Assembly: GCA_910584035.1 (NCBI GenBank) | Contig: CAJTZR010000051.1 | Coordinates: forward strand, 1 to 12,188 | Length of the DNA stretch: 12,188 nt | Direction of reading: 5' to 3' | Source: an uncultured Christensenella sp. | GTDB taxonomy: Bacteria; Bacillota; Clostridia; Christensenellales; UBA3700 | Part shown: positions 1 to 6,518 of the stretch, one piece after another | How the letters are laid out: each line of letters starts with the position of its first letter | Position numbering within the stretch: position 1 is the stretch's first letter | Program-made: the position numbers and the translations under genes | The notes under the pieces: generated by a model | Database searches by the model: none | Told to the model about the DNA's origin: nothing | Seen by the model: the letters and a program-made list of their open reading frames with translations, nothing else

Positions 1-14
1 AGGAGGTTTTTGCT

Positions 15-3000
15 ATGATAAAAAACATAAAAAGAGCAGGAATAATCTTTTTAGCGGTAGCCATTATTTGTCTTATGGCAATTGGTTGTTTAAGTGTTAA
101 TAGCGTTACTAGTAATGGTAGCAATGTTGGCATTTTAAGCAGTGAAAAAAGTAATTCTTCAAGTGGTGATATTAATAGTAATGGTGATTCAACTATTTAT
201 AAAAATGGTAAAGATAATGCTGTGCCGTCAGCAGAAAAAGAGTATACATTAACTTGTGATTGCCCAAATGGCGAGCCTTGTGTATGTGGTGATTTGGCTA
301 AAATTTGGAATGAAGCTCAACAATATTCAATTGATAATGGTGTTAATGTAAAAATCACTTTGGGAAAAGATTGGATAGCAAAAGAATTGGGTGATTCAAC
401 TACATTTGGTGAGGGATATTTTAATAATGGTAGTATTTCAGTAATAGTAGGTAGTCATCTAACTTTAGATTTAAATGGCCATACAATAGATAGAAAACTA
501 ACAAAAGCAATTAGTAATGGTTCAGTATTTAATATTGTAGGTGGTACATTTAATTTGTGTGATAGTAATTATGATGCTATAGCAATAGAGGAGTGTTATA
601 ATCAATACAAAAGTTACAAAGGGGATAAAACAACATTAATTACAAAACTAAATGAATTATCAGTTGGCAAAATTACTGGAGGTCAAAATACTGAGAATGG
701 CGGAGGACTATTTATTGATGGGACTTTAGGTGGTGAACCAAAAGTTAATATTTATGGTGGTCTAATTTTGAGAAACAAGGCGAAATCTGGTGCTGGAATT
801 TACGCAAATGATAGCGGTTCGAATAAGACAAATATTAATATTTATCAAAGCTCAATTTTATTAAATAATAGTACTGCTAGTGGCTGTGCTTTATATTTAG
901 ATGGTGTGACTGCAAGCCTACTTAATTTATTTGTAGCAGCAAATTCTACTGTAGACCAAGCTGCCATTATATACATAATAGAGGTTGAAAATTGTGTTAT
1001 TGAGGATTGTAAGATACTTGATAACGAAACTCCTAACGTTGGCGGTGGTGCTGTGCGTATAAGTGAAAGTAATGTTGATATATATTCTTGTGAAATCGCT
1101 GGGCATATTAATGATAAAAGTGAACACGGTGCAGCTATGGGTATTGAATCAAATAGTATAGTAAATATTTATGACATTGATATTCACGATAATAAAGGTA
1201 GATATGGTAGTATTTTTTTATATGCTGGAGGAACTTTGAATTTTTATGATGGAAAAATTTATAATAACTCACTTGAGACATCTGGTGGGATAGATTGTTC
1301 TAGAGGATACTTAAATATCTATGGTGGCGAGTTTTATAATAATTATGCTAGTTCTTGGGGGTCGTTTTCTTATACTCTAAATTATTCAGTTGTGAATTTG
1401 TATGGTGGTTATATTCACGATAATACAAGTGCAAAAGCTGGTGGTTGTTTTGTAGTTGATAGTACTAATTGTCAATTGAATATAGGGGCAGGAATAAAGT
1501 TTGACAATAATAGCAATGACAATGGTGATTATGACTTAAATATTAAAAATGGTCACAAAATTGGAATTTTAGAAAGATTATTTTCTGCCGATAAAAGTGC
1601 AAAAATTAAGGTTGCATTTGAAGGTAATTATGGAGATAACTCTTTTACAACAGGATATTCAAGATTTAATAGTGATTTGAACCCAAATATGTTTTTCTTT
1701 TCATCAAATACTGATTATGCTATGAAACTTTTAAATGGTGAAGTTGCATTAGATAAAACTGCTACAAAACCAACTAATATTATTACTTGGACATATGGAA
1801 CGGGTGCTAATGAAAATACTACGCAATCTACATTAACTTTGCCATACAAGGGTAGTGATTATACAATTAAAAGTTCAATAGGCAGTTTTACAATGTATGG
1901 TGAGGATAGTGCTACTTCTTATAACATTAAAGATGTTGGAACATATACATTCCATATGCCTATCTCAAGTGCAACAACAGCTGTAGGATATATTAATCCG
2001 ACTATTGCAATAACAATATCACCAAAAGAGGTTGATTTGGAATGGAATAATGTATTAACATATAATGGTTTGGCTCAAACGCCAACAGCCACAATTAAAA
2101 ACGGTGGTCTAATTGGTGGGGATACTTGTTCTGTGTCAGTAATTGGTAGTGCAACTAATGTGGGGACTGGTTATTATGCTACAGCCAATAGTATAAGTAA
2201 CTCAAACTATGTAATTAGCAGTAGTACAAAAAATAGTTATTTTGAGATAGTTCCAAAGACATTAAATGTAACTATTAAAACAAATAATAAAAGTGTTTAC
2301 TTTAATGGTAACAAGGTAGATTTAAAAAATGAATGGTTTACAATAACTCACGATGCAGTGGGTGTAGATAGTGCTAAAAATATAAATAGTTTATTCAAAA
2401 TAGATTACAATGCCTTTATGCCACAATTCCATAATGGAACAGAGTTGTTGGATAGTGCTATGAATGTAGGTGAGTATACCATACACTCTACACAATTAAA
2501 TATTGCAGAGGTATTTACAGGTAATAGGAATTATAATGTAAATGTAATATATGAGAATACTGGAAAGTTAACAATAAACACTCCAGCGGTAGTTAGAGCT
2601 AGTGCAGAAAGTGGATATGACTTTATGATACTACAAAACAACAAGAGAGTATTGTATAAAGAAAAAGAACTTATCCACGGCGACAATGATAGCGAGTATA
2701 CAAACTTTGTATTAGGTAATATCGCACCAAATACAAGCGTACAAACATTATTAAATAATTTGGTGTTTAGTGATATGTCACAAGTACAAATTTACAATGG
2801 TGCAAACGAAGTAGTATATGGTGAGAACGCAAAAACATTCTATACTGCAAATATAGATAATGGAACAGAATTAGCAGTTGGAACAGGTTGGTATATAAGA
2901 TATACAACATTAAATGACGAAGAGGAAACAATCTACCTATCAGTACTAGGAGACTTAACTGGTGACGGAAAAGTTAACTCTGCAGATGTAAACCGCCTAA

Positions 3001-3158
3001 GACAAATGGTGAATAACAGCGAAGTATATGCTAATTCGAGTGAGGTAGTAAAGCTAAGCAGTTTAATCATCAACAATGGCAAAACACCAAACAATGCAGA
3101 TGCAGAAATACTATGGAATGTAGTTTGTGGTAAGATAGATATTGCTGACTTTATTTAA
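15..3158 (+). CDS. Surface lipoprotein with beta-helix repeats, MBG domain and C-terminal dockerin-like module
   Basis: The start is fixed by AGGAGG at bases 1-6, eight bases before the ATG. A basic start and hydrophobic segment end in M-A-I-G-C, predicting lipidation at Cys25; -3 is Ala, which is allowed but not ideal. A Ser/Asn-rich linker follows, then a Cys cluster (C81, C83, C89, C91). From about residue 150 (LDLNGHTID) to 500 there are repeats of the type NIYGG..I..N....GG, typical of a right-handed parallel beta-helix as in pectate-lyase-like and adhesin proteins. Residues about 670-747 look like an MBG/YDG-type domain. The last ~180 residues are an Ig-like module (NIAPNTSVQTLLNNL) leading into a dockerin-like repeat: GDLTGDGKVNSADVNRLRQ at about 979-997 is a good calcium loop, while the second loop (INNGKTPNNAD) is degenerate. 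No catalytic residues could be assigned. A role in adhesion or polysaccharide binding is inferred. Its promoter lies upstream of the window. Confidence 0.85.
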   Translation: MIKNIKRAGIIFLAVAIICLMAIGCLSVNSVTSNGSNVGILSSEKSNSSSGDINSNGDSTIYKNGKDNAVPSAEKEYTLTCDCPNGEPCVCGDLAKIWNEAQQYSIDNGVNVKITLGKDWIAKELGDSTTFGEGYFNNGSISVIVGSHLTLDLNGHTIDRKLTKAISNGSVFNIVGGTFNLCDSNYDAIAIEECYNQYKSYKGDKTTLITKLNELSVGKITGGQNTENGGGLFIDGTLGGEPKVNIYGGLILRNKAKSGAGIYANDSGSNKTNINIYQSSILLNNSTASGCALYLDGVTASLLNLFVAANSTVDQAAIIYIIEVENCVIEDCKILDNETPNVGGGAVRISESNVDIYSCEIAGHINDKSEHGAAMGIESNSIVNIYDIDIHDNKGRYGSIFLYAGGTLNFYDGKIYNNSLETSGGIDCSRGYLNIYGGEFYNNYASSWGSFSYTLNYSVVNLYGGYIHDNTSAKAGGCFVVDSTNCQLNIGAGIKFDNNSNDNGDYDLNIKNGHKIGILERLFSADKSAKIKVAFEGNYGDNSFTTGYSRFNSDLNPNMFFFSSNTDYAMKLLNGEVALDKTATKPTNIITWTYGTGANENTTQSTLTLPYKGSDYTIKSSIGSFTMYGEDSATSYNIKDVGTYTFHMPISSATTAVGYINPTIAITISPKEVDLEWNNVLTYNGLAQTPTATIKNGGLIGGDTCSVSVIGSATNVGTGYYATANSISNSNYVISSSTKNSYFEIVPKTLNVTIKTNNKSVYFNGNKVDLKNEWFTITHDAVGVDSAKNINSLFKIDYNAFMPQFHNGTELLDSAMNVGEYTIHSTQLNIAEVFTGNRNYNVNVIYENTGKLTINTPAVVRASAESGYDFMILQNNKRVLYKEKELIHGDNDSEYTNFVLGNIAPNTSVQTLLNNLVFSDMSQVQIYNGANEVVYGENAKTFYTANIDNGTELAVGTGWYIRYTTLNDEEETIYLSVLGDLTGDGKVNSADVNRLRQMVNNSEVYANSSEVVKLSSLIINNGKTPNNADAEILWNVVCGKIDIADFI

Positions 3159-3293
3159 AATAATACCGATTTTCGTAATGTTTTAATGTAAATGTTAATG
3201 TGAAAAAGTTATTTTGTTAAATAGAATAAAGTAATAAATAGGTTAATTATTCGTATCTGTTGAGCAGATATAATAATTTGTAAAATAATAAAA

Positions 3294-3330
3294 CTAAACA
3301 CTCTAAGATATTTAGAGTGTTTAGACTTTT
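3294..3330 (+). terminator. Intrinsic terminator after the surface lipoprotein gene
   Basis: A perfect 13-base-pair stem (CTAAACACTCTAA paired with TTAGAGTGTTTAG) encloses a five-base loop, GATAT, and is followed by ACTTTT. The T-run is short on the plus strand. On the minus strand the stem is followed by TTTTATTATTTTA, so it may act in both directions between the two convergent genes. It sits 135 bases after the lipoprotein stop. The stretch 3159-3293 between them holds only a weak six-base-pair hairpin near 3253-3268 and no coding potential that I can see. Confidence 0.75.
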
Positions 3331-3411
3331 AATAGAGGAATAAACTTTTATATTGTAAAGAAAATGTTTTGGAAAATATTGCGTATTTGGTACAAAATAT
3401 TGTATTTAAAT

Positions 3412-3450
3412 TAAACAAAGATACTGAATAGTCAGTATCTTTATTGTTTA
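3412..3450 (-). terminator. Terminator of the acyltransferase gene
   Basis: A perfect 11-base-pair stem (AAAGATACTGA with TCAGTATCTTT) has a four-base loop, ATAG, and extends by five more pairs (TAAAC with GTTTA) across a small ATT bulge. Read on the minus strand it follows the acyltransferase stop by about 20 bases and runs into a T-rich tract. The flanks are also T-rich on the plus strand, so it may be bidirectional. The 3331-3411 stretch between the two hairpins shows nothing else. Confidence 0.7.
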
Positions 3451-3469
3451 TGTTAAATTTAATAGCTAA

Positions 3470-4288
3470 TCAATTTTTGTTTTCTTTTAAATTTTCCTCT
3501 ATATTTGCATATCTAGGGTTGTCATATGGGTGAGCATTTATAACCTCTAACATTGCTTGATGCGACCTTAACATTAAGTCCTCAATAGCATCTTTTTTGT
3601 TAAGATTATTATTTGGAAAGATTGGTGGTAGGACCTCTAATGTGGTTAAAGGATTTTTGCCAAAAAGCTTTTGTACTCCCTTTCTTTCTCTAAAATATAA
3701 GCAATATGGTAAAATGGGACAATTAGCGTCAATAGCGAATCGGAACGCCCCAGGTTTGAATTCTCTTAGTTTGCCATAGTAAGGCCATAAAGCACCCTCT
3801 GGAAAGTAATGTAAAACCTTTTTGTTTTGTAAAATTTCAAGACAATCTTTTTTGAATTTAACTAGCCCTTTAAGATTAGATGGGATAGGCATTACATTTC
3901 CAGCTCTCAAAATATGTCTTACAAAAGGAATTTTCATAGTAGGCTCAACTGTAGGAACATAAACTGTCCTTGGAAAAGCTGTTGCAATGGCCATTGTGCT
4001 GTCAAGCATATGACAATGGTTTGCAATGGTAATAAATGCAGTTTTTTGCTTGCGTAATTGCTTTACAATCTTTCTGTTTTTGATTTTAAAGCCGAACCCC
4101 ATACAATGTATAATTTTAAAAATACCATACGCAAAATACATAAATATCTTATCAAAAAACTTTTTGATTGGTGGCTTGATATAATAATTATAATTTTCGT
4201 CAAAATTGACTTTTACTTGGTGCTTCAGATGTATTATGTGACCATCTTCGCTGTTTTTATCAATTTCAAATTGTTCTTTCTCAGACAT
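3470..4288 (-). CDS. PlsC-family (LPLAT) acyltransferase
   Basis: This is a 272-residue member of the lysophospholipid/glycerolphosphate acyltransferase family. These enzymes move an acyl chain from acyl-ACP or acyl-CoA to lysophosphatidic acid or a related acceptor at the inner face of the membrane. The family motif I H-x4-D is seen as NHCHMLD (His91, Asp96). The substrate-binding EG motif is in YFPEGALWP (Glu164-Gly165), and GNVMPIP (130-136) fits the intermediate motif. A hydrophobic stretch near residues 46-66 would hold it on the membrane. The start is supported by AGGAG five bases upstream on the minus strand. It is transcribed alone, divergently from the metallopeptidase. The EG motif context (EGALWP rather than EGTRS) is unusual for classical PlsC, so the exact acceptor is uncertain; the family call is firm. 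Confidence 0.88.
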   Translation of the reverse strand: MSEKEQFEIDKNSEDGHIIHLKHQVKVNFDENYNYYIKPPIKKFFDKIFMYFAYGIFKIIHCMGFGFKIKNRKIVKQLRKQKTAFITIANHCHMLDSTMAIATAFPRTVYVPTVEPTMKIPFVRHILRAGNVMPIPSNLKGLVKFKKDCLEILQNKKVLHYFPEGALWPYYGKLREFKPGAFRFAIDANCPILPYCLYFRERKGVQKLFGKNPLTTLEVLPPIFPNNNLNKKDAIEDLMLRSHQAMLEVINAHPYDNPRYANIEENLKENKN

Positions 4289-4342
4289 CTGAACTCCTAC
4301 ATTAGTTTAGTAAAAAACTTTTAACCTAAGTTTATTTATTTA

Positions 4343-4348
4343 ATTATA
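4343..4348 (-). promoter_or_regulatory. Candidate -10 element for the acyltransferase gene
   Basis: On the minus strand a perfect TATAAT lies 45 bases upstream of the ribosome site of the acyltransferase gene. No good -35 hexamer is seen at 16-18 bases; the region there is mostly T-rich. In such AT-rich DNA a lone TATAAT is weak evidence. Confidence 0.4.
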
Positions 4349-4560
4349 ACACCCAAAATAAAAAAAAGCTAGTGTTTATATGATAAATAAAACAATATAG
4401 GCAAATTTTATTTAATCTTTATTGTAAAACAATGTTAAGAGTAATAAAGTACCAGTAGCTCAGTATAATTTTATTTTTTGTTGATGAATAAATTAACCTA
4501 TGAATTAAAAAAAAGTGATTTGCTATGTTTAATTGTATTATGGATAATGTAGCTATTTGA
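4349..4560. other. Divergent intergenic region without recognised genes
   Basis: The gap between the acyltransferase and the metallopeptidase (4289-4595) is about 307 bases. Its edges hold the promoters of the two genes. The central part is very AT-rich, has no convincing reading frame or RNA gene, and contains an isolated TATAAT at 4464-4469 on the plus strand with no -35 partner. Confidence 0.5.
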
Positions 4561-4589
4561 TTGACAAAAAATATCAAACCAGTTAAAAT
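4561..4589 (+). promoter_or_regulatory. Strong sigma-A type promoter of the metallopeptidase gene
   Basis: TTGACA (4561-4566) and TAAAAT (4584-4589) are separated by exactly 17 bases. Transcription would begin about seven bases after the -10, at or next to the ATG at 4596, which predicts a leaderless message. An inverted repeat TTTGAT-N11-ATCAAA (4556-4578) overlaps the -35 and spacer and could be an operator, although this is only a short match. Confidence 0.75.
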
Positions 4590-4595
4590 TTTAGT

Positions 4596-5306
4596 ATGCT
4601 TAAAACTTTAATTACACAATATGGAGTTATAAACTACGAATTTAGACGTACAAAAAAACAAAAAATCATTGCCAAGATTGATAAGGTTGGCAATGTATTT
4701 GTGTATGCACCAAACTATATTAACATTTCTAATGTTGATGAGTTTTTAAAAAGTCGTGCTGAATGGATAATTTTACAATCAAATAAAGCAAAACAAGAGT
4801 ATTTACTTTTACAAAATAGTGAGCTGGAAAACATTTTCATTTTTGGTAAAAATTATTCTATTGAAAAAGTTATTGCTGATAAGGCAAGTGTTAAATTTGA
4901 GAATGGTGTAATTTTTTTATATGGTCCTAGAGAGCAATCATTTTCTTTATTACGTAAAAAGATTGAAGTGTTTGCTATAGAATATTTGAAAGAAAGGTTT
5001 TTTACAATAAAAAGCAATATATGTGCTGATAAAGATATCAATGTTCAAGTTAAAAATGTTAAATCTTGGTGGGGGTGTTACTATCCAAAGAAAAAGCTTA
5101 TTAAATTAAGTTTGAGATTGATTACAAGAGATAAAGAGTGTATAGATGCGGTTATATTCCACGAGTTCGCACATATTGGCGAACACAATCACAAAGAGGG
5201 GTTTTATAAAAAATTGCTTGCAATTTACCCCGATTATTTTGCTGCAAAACGCAAGCTTAAGGATAGAAAATATACTATTACAGATAATTTTCTTTTTGGT
5301 ATTTAA
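4596..5306 (+). CDS. YgjP-type (DUF45) zinc metallopeptidase
   Basis: A 236-residue soluble protein of the YgjP/DUF45 family (Pfam YgjP-like metallopeptidase domain), with typical length. The N-terminal part (VINYEFRRTKKQK...VFVYAP) and SWWGCYYPKKKLIKLSLRL (about 157-174) match the family pattern in which a W-G-x-C/S stretch precedes the catalytic helix. The zinc site is HEFAH (His189, Glu190, His193), followed six residues later by His199 within EHNHKEGF, as expected for the third ligand. Tyr211-Pro-Asp-Tyr near the end matches the family's MPDY segment. There is no signal peptide, so it should act in the cytoplasm; its substrate is unknown. The ATG at 4596 is the only reasonable start: an in-frame stop lies just upstream (4584-4586), there is no ribosome site, and the promoter places transcription start at the ATG. 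Confidence 0.88.
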   Translation: MLKTLITQYGVINYEFRRTKKQKIIAKIDKVGNVFVYAPNYINISNVDEFLKSRAEWIILQSNKAKQEYLLLQNSELENIFIFGKNYSIEKVIADKASVKFENGVIFLYGPREQSFSLLRKKIEVFAIEYLKERFFTIKSNICADKDINVQVKNVKSWWGCYYPKKKLIKLSLRLITRDKECIDAVIFHEFAHIGEHNHKEGFYKKLLAIYPDYFAAKRKLKDRKYTITDNFLFGI

Positions 5307-5311
5307 AACAC

Positions 5312-5340
5312 TTGACAAAGGTGTATTAAAAAACTATACT
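5312..5340 (+). promoter_or_regulatory. Strong promoter for the small membrane protein
   Basis: TTGACA (5312-5317) and TATACT (5335-5340) are separated by 17 bases. It lies five bases after the metallopeptidase stop and about 30 bases before the next start, so the small membrane protein has its own promoter rather than depending on read-through. A second TATAAT overlaps at 5340-5345 but has too long a spacing to the same -35. Confidence 0.8.
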
Positions 5341-5370
5341 ATAATGGAATAAAAAAGAGAGGTAGTAAAA

Positions 5371-5802
5371 ATGAACATTTGGGCAGAAGTGTTAGAGATT
5401 TTAATGTTGGTTTGTTTTGGTTGTTCTTGGCCGATTTCAGTTTATAAGAGTATCAAAATTAAAACATCTGTTGGTAAAAGTGCAACATTTAATATTTTGT
5501 TAATTGTAGGTTATGTAGGTGGTATTATAAGCAAGTTTTTGAAAATGCAAAGTGCTTTATCAAATCCATCAACAACAGCTTTAGGAAAAGGCATATTTAT
5601 CTTTGCTTTGGTAATGTATTTTGTAAACTTGGCAATGATTACTGCAAACTTAGTTTTATATTACACAAATAAACATTTGGATAACTTGAAGGCAGCTGCT
5701 GAGTTGCAAGCTAATTCAAATGCTGAGGTTGTAGAAAATATTGCAGAACAAATCGTTGAAGAAAAAGCTGAGGAAACAAAAACTGAGGATAGCGAAAATT
5801 AA
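5371..5802 (+). CDS. Small PQ-loop / SemiSWEET-like membrane protein with acidic tail
   Basis: This 143-residue protein has three predicted membrane helices (about 6-24, 38-58 and 72-98), the arrangement of a single PQ-loop/SemiSWEET triple-helix bundle. The first helix carries CFGCSWPISVYKSIK, where the Trp20-Pro21 pair stands at the position of the family PQ motif, followed by KTSVGKSATF, which resembles the K-S-x-x-G-K-S linker found in bacterial PQ-loop proteins. SemiSWEETs dimerise to move sugars; whether this one transports anything is not known. Residues from about 105 to the end form an Ala/Glu-rich, probably helical acidic tail (AEQIVEEKAEETKTED), which is not part of the transport fold. 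The start is supported by GAGAGG about eight bases upstream and a strong promoter. It is followed by its own terminator, so it is a single-gene unit. Confidence 0.7.
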   Translation: MNIWAEVLEILMLVCFGCSWPISVYKSIKIKTSVGKSATFNILLIVGYVGGIISKFLKMQSALSNPSTTALGKGIFIFALVMYFVNLAMITANLVLYYTNKHLDNLKAAAELQANSNAEVVENIAEQIVEEKAEETKTEDSEN

Positions 5803-5816
5803 TTAAAACTAAATTA

Positions 5817-5850
5817 GGATACTTACTTTTAAAGTGAGTATTCTTTTTTT
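5817..5850 (+). terminator. Intrinsic terminator after the small membrane protein
   Basis: GGATACTTAC pairs with GTGAGTATTC (ten pairs, including G-U wobbles) around a TTTTAAA loop, followed directly by seven Ts at 5844-5850. It lies 15 bases after the stop codon and separates this gene from the riboswitch-led operon. Confidence 0.88.
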
Positions 5851-5869
5851 GTTTATTATATTCAAAAAA

Positions 5870-5898
5870 TTGACTTTTTTTGTTTAAGGTGATAAAAT
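5870..5898 (+). promoter_or_regulatory. Promoter of the riboswitch-led transport operon
   Basis: TTGACT (5870-5875) and TAAAAT (5893-5898) are separated by 17 bases. The expected transcription start, about 5904-5906, is exactly where the first stem of the cobalamin aptamer begins, so the RNA would open with the riboswitch and almost no extra leader. Confidence 0.75.
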
Positions 5899-5903
5899 AA
5901 AAT

Positions 5904-5966
5904 AGTAAGGGAAGAGCGGTGTAAGTCCGCCGCAACTATTATTGCCGTATAGTCGGAATGCTTACA
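5904..5966 (+). promoter_or_regulatory. Cobalamin (B12) riboswitch aptamer, compact class
   Basis: The conserved blocks of the cobalamin aptamer occur in order: GGGAA (5909-5913), GCGGTGTAAGTCCGC (5916-5930, a GCGG/CCGC stem with a TGTAAGT loop matching the family GGTGxAAxTCC), GCAACT (5932-5937), and AGTCGGAATGC (5951-5961), which is the variant core seen in short aptamers. GTAAG (5905-5909) closes with CTTAC (5961-5965), and ACTAT (5935-5939) pairs with ATAGT (5949-5953). The large peripheral helices of class I B12 riboswitches are missing, so it resembles the small class II/AdoCbl-variant or aquocobalamin type. Which corrinoid form it prefers cannot be read from this. The downstream DUF4430 lipoprotein and ECF transporter independently point to cobalamin. 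Confidence 0.8.
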
Positions 5967-6003
5967 ATATCTAATCTGAATATGAGAGAATAACTGAATA
6001 CCA

Positions 6004-6063
6004 AGCGAATATCTTAATTCGCTATATTTTGTTTGCGACTTGTATCAGAGGTCGTAATTTTTT
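6004..6063 (+). terminator. Riboswitch expression platform: leader hairpins ending in a terminator
   Basis: Two hairpins lie between the aptamer and the first gene. AGCGAAT (6004-6010) pairs perfectly with ATTCGCT (6017-6023), followed by ATATTTTGTTT. Then GCGACTT (6035-6041) pairs with AGGTCGT (6049-6055, with wobbles) and runs into AATTTTTT (6056-6063), five bases before the ribosome site of the first gene. The second is a credible intrinsic terminator. Its left arm CGACT (6036-6040) is also complementary to AGTCG (5951-5955) in the aptamer core, which would allow an antiterminator pairing when the ligand is absent. That switch is inference. Confidence 0.6.
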
Positions 6064-6080
6064 ATTTAGGAAGGTGCAGT

Positions 6081-6503
6081 ATGAAAAAGAAAGGCTTAAT
6101 TGTAGTAATGCTTTTAGTTGTGATTATGACAGCTACTATGCTAACAGCTTGTAACACAAACAAGATGTCGCTTGGTTTTATGGACAGCTTAGACAGCAAA
6201 GTACGATATGAAAAAGTGGCTATAGGCGATTATGAGGGTAAAACTCTAAAAGAATTTGTAGAAAATGAGAAATCTTTGGGTGCAGAGATTAATGGCTTTA
6301 AATTAATTAAAATAAATGGTCTTGAACCAAAAGGTAATGAATATATTTGCATTTTTACATCTGACGAAAGCAAGAAGATAGATTGGGAAGAGGCTGTTCC
6401 TATCGTTCAAGATGGAGTAACTTATTATATGTCAGGATATGGTGTATCTGATTTGCCAGTTAGTAAAGATGTAAAATATCTATTTGTGCTTTTGACATAT
6501 TAA
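6081..6503 (+). CDS. Small lipoprotein, possibly DUF4430-like, first gene of the B12 operon
   Basis: A 140-residue predicted lipoprotein with a basic start and a hydrophobic segment ending M-L-T-A-C, lipidated at Cys24. The ATG at 6081 is chosen because AGGAAGG (6068-6074) lies six bases before it; a longer frame from a TTG at 6033 would run through the leader terminator and hide the signal peptide. The mature part (YEGKTLKEFVENE...GFKLIKINGLEP...YICIFTSDES...GVTYYMSGYGVSDLPV...KYLFVLLTY) has the order of elements found in DUF4430/transcobalamin-C-like domains: a helix, then strands ending with an aromatic 'xYxFxxxY' strand. The match is distant, so the family call is inference. As the first gene after a cobalamin riboswitch and in the same unit as an ECF importer, a role in binding corrinoid outside the membrane is likely but unproven. 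Confidence 0.75.
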   Translation: MKKKGLIVVMLLVVIMTATMLTACNTNKMSLGFMDSLDSKVRYEKVAIGDYEGKTLKEFVENEKSLGAEINGFKLIKINGLEPKGNEYICIFTSDESKKIDWEEAVPIVQDGVTYYMSGYGVSDLPVSKDVKYLFVLLTY

Positions 6504-6518
6504 ATTGGTAATCTAATT

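Noticed and set aside
721..1500. Repeat-rich stretch considered as a tandem DNA repeat or CRISPR-like array
   Set aside because: The repetition is at protein level (beta-helix turns such as NIYGG), with variable spacing and no identical DNA repeats.
3253..3268. TATCTG/CAGATA hairpin after the surface lipoprotein gene
   Set aside because: Only six pairs and no T-run; the stronger hairpin at 3294-3330 is the better terminator.
4058..4324. Plus-strand frame over the start of the acyltransferase
   Set aside because: Antisense shadow of a gene with clear catalytic motifs; no ribosome site or recognisable product.
4464..4469. Lone TATAAT on the plus strand in the divergent gap
   Set aside because: No -35 partner at proper spacing and no gene directly downstream; expected by chance in this composition.
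6033..6080. N-terminal extension of the first operon lipoprotein from a TTG start
   Set aside because: It would run through the leader terminator and place 16 residues before a complete signal peptide; AGGAAGG with good spacing supports the ATG at 6081.
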